A stretch of DNA of 64,000 nt, taken from assembly GCA_934234215.1 (NCBI GenBank), contig CAKQHB010000004.1, forward strand, positions 1 to 64,000, given 5' to 3'. The stretch is from an uncultured Cuneatibacter sp. Lineage in GTDB: Bacteria > Bacillota > Clostridia > Lachnospirales > Lachnospiraceae. The translations under genes and the position numbers were made by a program. The notes under the pieces are model-generated. The model was not told the DNA's origin. It saw nothing but the letters and a program-made list of their open reading frames with translations, and did no database searches. Below are positions 18,731 through 26,811 of this stretch, one piece after another (the first letter of the stretch is position 1; each line of letters starts with the position of its first letter).

Positions 18731-20689
18731 ATGAACAAATTACAACTCGACGACTTTACAAAGTACCACTTTCTCTCGGGCGTGCGCTTCGCTCCGGATG
18801 GCAGCAGTGCCGCGTTCATTGACAAAATCTCGAATGTCAAGGACAATGGCTACGATTCCTGCATTCGTCTCGTGCGCTTCCCGGAAATGACTGTCACCAA
18901 GCTGACGACAGCGGAAAAAGAAAGCAGCTTTCTGTACGATGATGCGGATACGATCCTGTTCCCTGCCAGCAGAAGCAAAGTGGATGAACCGGAAAAGTAT
19001 CATCTGAAGACCGTCTTCTATAAAATATCCCTCAGCGGCGGTGAAGCCACACCGGCTTTCTCACTTCCCTATCAGGTGACACGCATGGAGAAGATCCGTG
19101 AGGATCTGTATGTGTTCACCGCAGAAGTAGATCTGAACCGACCCGATCCGGAAAATGCTCCGGAGTACGCTCTGGACGACTTTGGCGATTACCATGTCTT
19201 AGAAGAGCTGCCCTACTGGGCAAACGGTGCGGGATTTGTTTCCAGAATTCGTGAAACTCTGTATCTGTACGATGCAAAGGCTGATACCTGTACTGCTCTG
19301 ACAGAGCCGCTTTTTAATACCAGCGGTTTTTCGTTCAATGAGAAGCAGATTGTCTACTTCGGCAGCAGCTACACCGAACTGCTGAATTACAAGGCCGGTA
19401 TCTATTCTTACGATCTGACCACCGGCGAGACCACCACGATCGTAGAGCCTGACACTTATGAAGTGCGCGGCGTTGCCTGCGATGAGAATGGTTTCTGGTT
19501 CTTAGCGACCGATATGGCTCGTTATGGAACTTCTCAGTCCTGTGATCTGCGCTACTACGATGGAAAAGAGTTTCACATTGTAGAGGATCACATGCCTTCT
19601 GTGGGTGCGATGCCTACCGGAGATGTTTCTCTCGGCGGCGGTCCTGCTTTCCTGACCCGTCAGGGCAAGCTGTACTACCGTGCACTGATGCGCACCAAGA
19701 GTGATCTGTTCACTTGGCAGGACGGCGCGAAGGAACTCGTGAACTGCGACATTACGGTATCTGCCTTTGATGTAAACGACCAGATGGCAATCTTCGTCGG
19801 CATGTACCCCGGCAAGCTGCAGGAGATCTTTGTGAAAGACCTCGCTTCCGGCAAGATCACGCAGGTAACGGATCTCAATGAAGAAATCCTTCGCGACAAG
19901 TACATTGGTGAATGCCGCTACGTCGGATTTACTGATTCCGACGGTGTGGAGATCGACGGCTGGTTAGTCGAGCCAAAAGACTACGATCCTTCCAGGAAAT
20001 ACCCCGGCATTCTGGATATGCACGGCGGTCCCCGTGTTGCACTTGGTCCGTATTTCTTCCACGAAGTACAGTATTGGGCAAATGAAGGTTACTTTGTCTT
20101 CTACTGCAATCCCAGAGGCGGTGACGGACGCGGTGATGAATTTGCAGATCTGAGAGAAAAATGGGGAACCATTGATTTCGCAGACCTGATGGAATTTGTG
20201 GATCATGTACTGGAGATCACACCTGCGATTGATCCTGCCCGCCTTGGTGTGACCGGCGGAAGCTACGGCGGATGGATGACCAACTGGATCATCGGACATA
20301 CGACCCGTTTTGCTGCCGCTGCCAGCCAGAGAAGCTTTTCCAACTGGCTGTCCGACTTTGGATGCAGTGAGATCGGATTTACCTTTGATGTCAGTGAAGT
20401 CGGTGCGACTCCCTGGCAGGATCCGATGAAGCTGTGGGATCGCTCCCCTGTGAAATATGTTCCGCAGGTAACGACTCCGACCCTGTTCATTCACTCTCTG
20501 CAGGATTACAACTGCCCCTTCTCAGAAGGTATGCAGATGTTTGCCGGATTAAAGTACCACCATGTACCTTCCAGAGTATGTGCGTTCGAAGGTGAGAACC
20601 ACGAACTGTCCCGCTCCGGAAAGCCCAGACATCGTATCCGCCGTCTGACGGAGATCACTGCCTGGATGGACAAATATTGCAAACAGTAA
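18731..20689 (+). CDS. S9 family serine peptidase (prolyl oligopeptidase fold)
   Basis: A 652-residue cytosolic peptidase with an N-terminal beta-propeller (about 1-390) that limits entry to short peptides, and a C-terminal alpha/beta hydrolase domain. The nucleophile elbow is GGSYGGWMTNW, the Asp lies in SLQDYNCP and the His in EGENHEL. It resembles acylaminoacyl-peptidase/DPP-type enzymes. A strong AGGAGG lies 16 bases before the ATG, farther than usual, so initiation may be weak. Sited between the binding protein and the permease genes of the Opp system, it probably degrades imported oligopeptides. Confidence 0.9.
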   Translation: MNKLQLDDFTKYHFLSGVRFAPDGSSAAFIDKISNVKDNGYDSCIRLVRFPEMTVTKLTTAEKESSFLYDDADTILFPASRSKVDEPEKYHLKTVFYKISLSGGEATPAFSLPYQVTRMEKIREDLYVFTAEVDLNRPDPENAPEYALDDFGDYHVLEELPYWANGAGFVSRIRETLYLYDAKADTCTALTEPLFNTSGFSFNEKQIVYFGSSYTELLNYKAGIYSYDLTTGETTTIVEPDTYEVRGVACDENGFWFLATDMARYGTSQSCDLRYYDGKEFHIVEDHMPSVGAMPTGDVSLGGGPAFLTRQGKLYYRALMRTKSDLFTWQDGAKELVNCDITVSAFDVNDQMAIFVGMYPGKLQEIFVKDLASGKITQVTDLNEEILRDKYIGECRYVGFTDSDGVEIDGWLVEPKDYDPSRKYPGILDMHGGPRVALGPYFFHEVQYWANEGYFVFYCNPRGGDGRGDEFADLREKWGTIDFADLMEFVDHVLEITPAIDPARLGVTGGSYGGWMTNWIIGHTTRFAAAASQRSFSNWLSDFGCSEIGFTFDVSEVGATPWQDPMKLWDRSPVKYVPQVTTPTLFIHSLQDYNCPFSEGMQMFAGLKYHHVPSRVCAFEGENHELSRSGKPRHRIRRLTEITAWMDKYCKQ

Positions 20690-20741
20690 TATCGAAAATT
20701 CGATATCAAATGACAGTTTAGCACGATTTCAAACAGTGCAC

Positions 20742-20784
20742 AACCCCGCCAGTGTTGTTCTTAACACTGGCGGGGTTATTTTTT
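20742..20784 (+). terminator. Strong intrinsic terminator
   Basis: A 13-bp perfect stem (CCCCGCCAGTGTT with AACACTGGCGGGG) is followed by TTATTTTTT. It ends the S9 peptidase transcript. The minus strand lacks a matching T run. Confidence 0.92.
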
Positions 20785-20806
20785 ATTCTGGTCTTACAGA
20801 TTTTGA

Positions 20807-22441
20807 TTATTCTGCATCTTCCAGCGTTACATTTCCATAATAGGGTTGTCCGCCCGGTGCACAGTGAATGTTCTTGACATTCTCCTTAACCAGTCCGGCA
20901 CTGCCGTAATCAAACAGAGGAATGATATACGCATTTTCTTCTACCAGATAATGCTCTGCCTCATGCAGCGCTTCCATGTATTCGGTGCGGTCTACGATGT
21001 AAGAAGCATCCTCTACCATCTTATCAAAGGTCGGATCGGAAACTGCCGGTACGATCTGCATGGATGTGGTCCACAGATCCAGATAAGCAGACGGGTCAGT
21101 AGCGCCAACATAACCATAACGTGCAGTCTCGAAATCACCATTGTCCAGCTGATCGTAGAAGACGCCAGACTCAACAACCTGCAGGTCAACTTCTACACCA
21201 ATCTTCTTCCATTCCTGCTCAACCAGCTGAGCGACATCAGAATGTGTGGAAGAATCGGAATACTTATAGGTAATCTTCAGAGGATTGGACTCATCATAAC
21301 CGGCCTCAGCTAACAGAGCCTTTGCCTCTTCCGGATCATACTCTAACATCTTGCCCTGTGCATCACCTTCTGCACGGAAATCATCAGATGCACCCTGCAT
21401 ACCACTGGGAACATAACCATTGATTGCCGGATACAGCGGACCCATCTTTTCGCTCATGGCCTCCTTATCCAGACCCAGTGCCAGTGCCTTACGAACATTG
21501 ACATCCTTCAGAGCCTCCGGACCGGATTCACCGCTGTTCAGTGCGATGAAGTAAACGGCTACGCTGGGCAGCATCCATACTTCATTCTGATTCTCATAAG
21601 AATCAACAACCGTGTCCTTTACACCAAGAGCAACATCCAGATCACCAGTCTTGAATGCAGCTTCCTGTGCATCAGCATCGGTCATAACCATAAATGTGAT
21701 CTTATCCAGAGTTACTTCGTCAGCCTTGTAGTACTTGTCATTCTTTTCAATGACACACTTCTCAATATCATTACACTCTACCAGCTTGTAAGGTCCTACA
21801 GAAGGATATCCGCCTTCCATTGCCCAATCGCTGGAATGAACATCTACGAAGTCCTCACGCAGAGGCAGGAATACCTGATCTAACAATACAGATGTGAAGA
21901 ATGCACACGGCTTCTTCAGGTTGTACTGGATGGTCTTATCATCCAGCGCCTTCACACCTTCGAAATCTTCCAGATTTTCGACTTCCAGATCACTCTTGCC
22001 GCCGATCTCCTCAGCGCCCTCCAGGTACTTGCAGGGATCGTTGATTGCCCATGCGTTCTCAGCGCCGTAAACCAGATTTCTCTTCAGACCATATTCAAAA
22101 TCATATGCAGTCAGCGGCTCACCGTCGCTCCACTCCAGACCGTCTTTCAAGGTGACGGTGTAGGTCAGACCGTCCTCACTTACTTCATAGGAATCTGCCA
22201 GGTCTTCGTTTACATTACCCTCATCATCCTTGATAAACAGTCCGGCACATGTGTGCCTCATAACATAGGAATTGATTACTTCTGTATTCAGACCGGGATC
22301 CAATGTAGTGAACTGAGCACCAACACCAACGGTCAGAGACTTTCCATCCTTGCTGCTTCCGCCATTACCGGAGCATCCGGTCAGCACCGTACCCAGTGCT
22401 AAAACGGCTGCCAGAAGCAGTGCGACACTTTTCTTTTTCAT
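20807..22441 (-). CDS. oppA: Peptide-binding lipoprotein OppA/DppA type (SBP_bac_5)
   Basis: Extracellular solute-binding lipoprotein of 544 residues. Its N-terminus is KKKSVALLL... with lipobox LTGC (Cys about 23), then a Gly/Ser linker and the family-5 binding fold (LEWSDGEPLTAYDFEYGLKR, VRKALALGLDKEA). It captures oligopeptides for OppBCDF. It is transcribed alone, separated from oppB by the divergent S9 peptidase gene. GAGGAGG precedes the ATG at 22441. Confidence 0.92.
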   Translation of the reverse strand: MKKKSVALLLAAVLALGTVLTGCSGNGGSSKDGKSLTVGVGAQFTTLDPGLNTEVINSYVMRHTCAGLFIKDDEGNVNEDLADSYEVSEDGLTYTVTLKDGLEWSDGEPLTAYDFEYGLKRNLVYGAENAWAINDPCKYLEGAEEIGGKSDLEVENLEDFEGVKALDDKTIQYNLKKPCAFFTSVLLDQVFLPLREDFVDVHSSDWAMEGGYPSVGPYKLVECNDIEKCVIEKNDKYYKADEVTLDKITFMVMTDADAQEAAFKTGDLDVALGVKDTVVDSYENQNEVWMLPSVAVYFIALNSGESGPEALKDVNVRKALALGLDKEAMSEKMGPLYPAINGYVPSGMQGASDDFRAEGDAQGKMLEYDPEEAKALLAEAGYDESNPLKITYKYSDSSTHSDVAQLVEQEWKKIGVEVDLQVVESGVFYDQLDNGDFETARYGYVGATDPSAYLDLWTTSMQIVPAVSDPTFDKMVEDASYIVDRTEYMEALHEAEHYLVEENAYIIPLFDYGSAGLVKENVKNIHCAPGGQPYYGNVTLEDAE

Positions 22442-22509
22442 TGTGTTACCTCCTCTTAATGACATCCCGGAAACTCCACCATTCCGGTCTGCGTTTCGTG
22501 CATGGGTAT

Positions 22510-22538
22510 AATATACATCGCGATGAATAAAAATTCAA
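22510..22538 (-). promoter_or_regulatory. Promoter of the peptide-binding protein gene
   Basis: On the minus strand TTGAAT and TATATT are 17 bases apart, about 70 bases before the oppA start codon. The rest of the 319-base spacer (22442-22760) is AT-rich, with repeated ATGCA words, and shows no gene. Confidence 0.65.
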
Positions 22539-22760
22539 GCCGAAATTTGATTTTTTCTGCATTTTGTAAAATTTGCTTAAACTCTTAGCAAAATACGCAC
22601 TTTTTCGCTTTTTTGTTTTCAAAAAAAGCGGAATATGCCGTTTTGATATGATTTACAGTTATAATAATGTCTCGTTCTATTCTTATATGGAATTTTATTT
22701 ATGCATCGTATGCATTATTTTATGCATTCCATTGCATGCTATTCGATTTTATTCCGTCCT

Positions 22761-23582
22761 TTATTCGGATTTTTCCTGCTCTGCCCGGTATTTCAGGATT
22801 CCCTGACTCAGACACCATGCGATCCGATCCTGATAGTCTGCGTCTGACAAGCTTTCCGCCTCCTCCGGATTGCTCAAAAACCCGCACTCTGCGATGACAA
22901 TGGGACATGGCATATGAATCAGCAGATAATACTCCGTGTTTGCCTTTGGCTGGCGGCGGTTTTGCTCCGCACCGATCACACCATCGAACTGCTCCTGCAA
23001 AATCTGTGCCAGCCGCGCCCCCTCCTCCGATCCTGCGTAATAAAACAGCTGCGGCCCCCGCACATTCTCCTTTCCGTAACTGTTCTGATGGATGCTGACA
23101 ACGATATCCGCCTGACTCGTCTCTGCTGCCTCACACCGCGCCCGCAGCTCCGTGAGCTTCTGATTCGATGCTCCCGGATCGTACAGACTGTCATCCTCCG
23201 GGCGTGTGCGCAACGCCGCGACTCCCTCCTGCACAAGATACTCATACAGCCTGTTTGCGATCTGCAGGTTGATGTCCTTCTCCAGCTCTCCGTGCACACC
23301 GACTTTTCCGGAATCCTGTGCGCCGTGCCCCGCATCAATCAGCACCACAAAAGCATCCTCATCCGCATAGCGACTCCACTCCGCCTGCACTTCCGCCGCC
23401 TGCGCCAACCGCGCTTCCTGTTTCGTCACCTTCTCCTGTTGTCCAAAAAAGCTGCCGACAGCTCCCGCCATCGCCAGCATCATCAGTGTCATTCCTGTTT
23501 TGGACAGCCCCGCAGGGCTGAAATGTTTTCGCTGCATATTCCAATGTTTCACGCGCTCGACCGCCCGTCTTTTTCTCTCCAC
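22761..23582 (-). CDS. N-acetylmuramoyl-L-alanine amidase, CwlD-like
   Basis: Zinc amidase (Amidase_3) that cleaves the peptide stem from muramic acid. An N-terminal membrane anchor lies at about 28-46. The catalytic domain has LIDAGHGAQDSG, the Glu in GELEKDINLQ, VSIHQNSYGK and IAECGFLSNPEEAE, with the spacing seen in sporulation amidase CwlD, which makes muramic lactam. The start is uncertain: a GTG at 23582 or an ATG at 23537, neither with a good ribosome-binding site. Confidence 0.85.
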   Translation of the reverse strand: MERKRRAVERVKHWNMQRKHFSPAGLSKTGMTLMMLAMAGAVGSFFGQQEKVTKQEARLAQAAEVQAEWSRYADEDAFVVLIDAGHGAQDSGKVGVHGELEKDINLQIANRLYEYLVQEGVAALRTRPEDDSLYDPGASNQKLTELRARCEAAETSQADIVVSIHQNSYGKENVRGPQLFYYAGSEEGARLAQILQEQFDGVIGAEQNRRQPKANTEYYLLIHMPCPIVIAECGFLSNPEEAESLSDADYQDRIAWCLSQGILKYRAEQEKSE

Positions 23583-23652
23583 ACTATATGCAGCTTTCGT
23601 GGGAAACTATTCGAAACAGTTTCTTTTTTTCGAGTTTCTTCTATATATAATA

Positions 23653-24360
23653 TTACTTTTCCGTGTTACTTTTCACAGATGATTTCTTCTTTCGGAAGAA
23701 GAGTGCATTTGCCACGATACAGATTGGAATCGCCGCCACCATATCCAGAATCGAATGCTGCTTCAAAAAGACTGTGGACACACAGATCAGGATCGACAGC
23801 ACCCACAGTGCGATCTTCCAGCCGATGCCCTGAAACTTCTCACAGTTCAGATAAGCCGCAAGAGAAGCAAGCGTTCCCAGCACATGTACGGAAGGCAGCA
23901 CGTTCGTATTCGTATCAAACTGGTAAAACAGCGCCATGAACCGTGTCAGCACGTTGTCCCTCGCAAAAGTCTTCGGGCGCAGCTCCTGACAATTCGGGTA
24001 TACGACAAATACAATCAATGCAAATGTGTAAGTAAATGCCACATACTTCATCGTCTTGACGAATACTTCTTTTTCGTAGAGCGCTGTATAAAAAATACTG
24101 AAAAAGACAAACACAAACCAGATCATATACGGGATCACGAACCACTCGCAAAATGGAATCCAGTCATCCACGATGCAGTAAGTTGGGTGATAATACGGGC
24201 GGATCCAGCCTCGCTCCAGAATCGAAAAGCAAAGCATGTAGATCGGCCAATAAAGCAGCCACTTTAAATAAGAATATTCTGGTGTGTCTAACTTCGAAAG
24301 ACGAAATCCGCGCAGATCCACCTCCATCACTCGTTTGCCATTCGCATCATGCTTTGCCAT
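23653..24360 (-). CDS. PAP2-superfamily membrane phosphatase/transferase
   Basis: A 235-residue polytopic protein (about six segments) of the phosphatidic-acid-phosphatase type 2 superfamily, in the subgroup resembling inositolphosphotransferases. Catalytic motifs are LPSVHVLGTLAS and FLKQHSILDMVAAIP. It may dephosphorylate or transfer a lipid phosphate head group. The start overlaps the end of the upstream glycosyltransferase by 14 bases, with GGAG six bases before the second of two adjacent ATGs. The coupling suggests both act on glycolipid synthesis. Confidence 0.82.
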   Translation of the reverse strand: MAKHDANGKRVMEVDLRGFRLSKLDTPEYSYLKWLLYWPIYMLCFSILERGWIRPYYHPTYCIVDDWIPFCEWFVIPYMIWFVFVFFSIFYTALYEKEVFVKTMKYVAFTYTFALIVFVVYPNCQELRPKTFARDNVLTRFMALFYQFDTNTNVLPSVHVLGTLASLAAYLNCEKFQGIGWKIALWVLSILICVSTVFLKQHSILDMVAAIPICIVANALFFRKKKSSVKSNTEK

Positions 24361-25468
24361 CATTGTCTCCTGTCATTGTCTGATAGATAATTTCTCCCGC
24401 TGCGTACTCCTGCACCGGGTAGCTCGCGGACATACGAACCAGCTGCTGCGGATCCCGCAGCAGACGGATGCACAGCTCTGCCAATCCTTCCACTGTCTTG
24501 GAGGACTCCGCAGCGCCCAGCTCCATAAAATAGCGCATATTATACTCTTCACAGCCCGCAACTGCGTCCACAAATACCATCGGCAGCCGCTTCACAGACG
24601 CCTCACTCGTGCTCAGTCCGCCGGGCTTTGTCAGATACAGATCCGCACTGTCCAGCAAAAGCGGCATCTGTTTCGTGTAGCCGATCACATGGATCCGCTC
24701 ATTTGTGCAGCTCTTCCGCAGATCCAGCTGCAGATTTCGATTTGTGCCGCACACAATCGTCACTTCCATATCCTCTTCCAGCATATCGTTCAGTCGAACT
24801 GTCAGTTGACGCATCGGACCACAGCCCATGCTGCCGCACATGAGCAGCAGATGCCGTTTCTCCGGATCAACTCCAACTGCCTGTTTCGCCTGCTTCTTAT
24901 CGATATGTCTGTAAAACCGCTTTGACACTGGTATACCGGAAGCTACGATCGTCTCCTCCCGGACGCCATCCCGCACGAAATCCTTTACCAATCGCTCGTC
25001 CGGAATAAAATAATAATCCAGATTACCCTCTCCGGTGCTGGGGGAACAGGTGTAGTCCGTGGAAATATAGCAGGTCACCGGATGCAGCTCCGGATGTTCT
25101 TTCAATAAGACAGTCAAAATCAACGCAGAAAAAACATGCGTCGTCACAATATAATCAAACCGCTGATCCAGTAAATATGCCTCTAACTTCTTACAGCTGA
25201 GCATCAGCAGCTTATAAATCGCAGATTTATCCTCAAATACGCCCGGATGATGCTCCGCATACCGATATCCCCAGCGGAACAGCCCCGGCAGATACCGGTA
25301 TATCTTTACATGTCCTGCCGCTACCAGTCCGGAAAACTTCTCACTTACAAAACTCAGCGTATCCACTGTTGCACAGTCCGCACCATATGCTTCAAATACT
25401 TCCCTCATTGCAGCCGCACAGGAATTATGTCCCATCCCGGTATTGCAGCTCATAAACAGAACTTTCAT
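24347..25468 (-). CDS. MGDG-synthase-family glycosyltransferase (glycolipid synthesis)
   Basis: GT28-type glycosyltransferase of 373 residues. Its N-terminal MGDG_synth domain begins MKVLFMSCNTGMGHNSCA, and the C-terminal sugar-nucleotide domain contains LYLTKPGGLSTSEA. Related UgtP-type enzymes add glucose or galactose to diacylglycerol, making anchors for lipoteichoic acid or bilayer glycolipids. GGAGGGGAG precedes the ATG. The sugar donor is not predictable. Confidence 0.87.
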   Translation of the reverse strand: MKVLFMSCNTGMGHNSCAAAMREVFEAYGADCATVDTLSFVSEKFSGLVAAGHVKIYRYLPGLFRWGYRYAEHHPGVFEDKSAIYKLLMLSCKKLEAYLLDQRFDYIVTTHVFSALILTVLLKEHPELHPVTCYISTDYTCSPSTGEGNLDYYFIPDERLVKDFVRDGVREETIVASGIPVSKRFYRHIDKKQAKQAVGVDPEKRHLLLMCGSMGCGPMRQLTVRLNDMLEEDMEVTIVCGTNRNLQLDLRKSCTNERIHVIGYTKQMPLLLDSADLYLTKPGGLSTSEASVKRLPMVFVDAVAGCEEYNMRYFMELGAAESSKTVEGLAELCIRLLRDPQQLVRMSASYPVQEYAAGEIIYQTMTGDNDGKA

Positions 25469-25619
25469 AAAGATGCTCCCCTCCGAACCGGTAGCCGGTC
25501 TTTCTCTTTCGCATGCGTCGTATGTAACAGTATAGCAAATCCTTTTTGAAATGACAATGAATGAAATGACAATGAAATCGAAAAGATTCTTTAATTTTTC
25601 TGAAAGACGGTATTTCTGC

Positions 25620-25648
25620 TTGAAAAATCGGTTAATCTTACCTATAAT
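25620..25648 (+). promoter_or_regulatory. Promoter of the KDPG aldolase gene
   Basis: TTGAAA, a 17-base spacer and a perfect TATAAT lie about 70 bases before the ATG, a strong vegetative promoter. Confidence 0.85.
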
Positions 25649-25716
25649 AGATTGTAAACTATGTATGTATAAAGTTTCAGACTTTATATGGACAACTCGA
25701 AAAGGAGATAAAGGAA

Positions 25717-26679
25717 ATGAACAAGGTTTTAGAAGAGTTTTCCAAAATTGGTATTATTCCGGTAATCGCACTGGACGACGCAAAGGATGCAGCTCCTCTG
25801 GCAGAGGCTCTGATCAAGGGCGGTCTTCCCTGTGCAGAAGTTACCTTCCGTACAGCTGCTGCTGAAGAGTCTATCCGTATCATGGCATCCCAGTATCCGG
25901 AGATGTTAGTTGGTGCTGGTACTGTTCTGACCACCGAGCAGGTTGATCGTGCAGTAAACGCAGGCGCTAAGTTCATCGTTAGCCCCGGTCTGAACCCGAA
26001 GGTTGTTAAGTACTGTGTAGAAAAAGGTATCCCGGTAACTCCTGGTACCACCAATCCCAGCGACATCGAGCAGGCTATCGAGCTTGGTCTGGAAGTTGTT
26101 AAGTTCTTCCCGGCAGAAGCAGCAGGCGGCCTGAACATGATCAAGTCCATGGCAGCACCTTACACCAACATGAAGTTCATGCCTACCGGCGGTATCAACG
26201 CATCTAACGTATGCAACTACCTTGACTTCAAGAAGATCATCGCTTGCGGTGGTTCTTGGATGGTTAAGAAGGATCTGATCTCTGCTGGTGAGTTTGATAA
26301 GATCACCGCTCTGACCAAGGAAGCAGTTGAGACCATGCTGGGCTTCGAGCTGCGTCACATCGGTATCAACGAGAGCAGCGAGGGCGATGCTGTTGCTCTG
26401 GCTAACGTATTCCAGAACGCATTTGGTTTTGGCACCAAGGTTGGCAACAGCTCCGTATTTGCAGGCACTGCAATCGAAGTTATGAAGACTCCTTACCTGG
26501 GAACCAAGGGTCATATCGCAATCGCTACCAACTATATCGAGAGAGCTATCTACCATCTGGAGAAGAGAGGCTTCGAGTTCGATATGGATACCGTTAAGAA
26601 GAACGCAAAGGGCGAGATGGTTGCTGTATACCTGAAGGGCGAGTTCGGCGGATTCGCTGTACATCTGGTACAGAAGTAA
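25717..26679 (+). CDS. KDPG/KHG aldolase fused to a C-terminal VOC-like domain
   Basis: A 320-residue two-domain protein. Residues 1-210 form a class I aldolase acting on 2-keto-3-deoxy-6-phosphogluconate or 4-hydroxy-2-oxoglutarate. Glu41 lies in EVTFRT, the Schiff-base Lys129 in VVKFFPAEA, and FMPTGGINASN follows. Residues ~215-320 look like a glyoxalase/VOC fold (ELRHIGINES, then AIYHLEKRGFEF). The gene is monocistronic with a near-consensus promoter, AAGGAGAT and then AAGGA before the ATG, and a strong terminator. Its codons are strikingly rich in GGT, GCT and GTT, pointing to high expression. No kinase or dehydratase of the pathway is in the window. Confidence 0.9.
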   Translation: MNKVLEEFSKIGIIPVIALDDAKDAAPLAEALIKGGLPCAEVTFRTAAAEESIRIMASQYPEMLVGAGTVLTTEQVDRAVNAGAKFIVSPGLNPKVVKYCVEKGIPVTPGTTNPSDIEQAIELGLEVVKFFPAEAAGGLNMIKSMAAPYTNMKFMPTGGINASNVCNYLDFKKIIACGGSWMVKKDLISAGEFDKITALTKEAVETMLGFELRHIGINESSEGDAVALANVFQNAFGFGTKVGNSSVFAGTAIEVMKTPYLGTKGHIAIATNYIERAIYHLEKRGFEFDMDTVKKNAKGEMVAVYLKGEFGGFAVHLVQK

Positions 26680-26725
26680 TTTTTCATCTGAGTTTTTCAG
26701 ATACTTCATTCAATTCCGAATAAAA

Positions 26726-26769
26726 ACCGGGCAGCTGATCACTACGATCAGTCGCCCGGTTCTTTTTTT
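26726..26769 (+). terminator. Intrinsic terminator of the aldolase gene
   Basis: ACCGGGC...GATC pairs with GATC...GCCCGGT and is followed by TCTTTTTTT. Confidence 0.9.
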
Positions 26770-26771
26770 GC

Positions 26772-26811
26772 GATCCGCCGCCGGCGGAGAATCCTACAGT
26801 ACAGGATTCTA
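26772..26811 (-). repeat. Truncated copy of the dispersed hairpin repeat
   Basis: Read on the minus strand it shows AGAATCCT...AGGATTCT followed by CCGCC-GGCGG and TCGC, matching the left half of the full copies at 40979 and 45457. It lies at the 3' end of the GH18 gene and overlaps it by a few bases. Confidence 0.6.
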
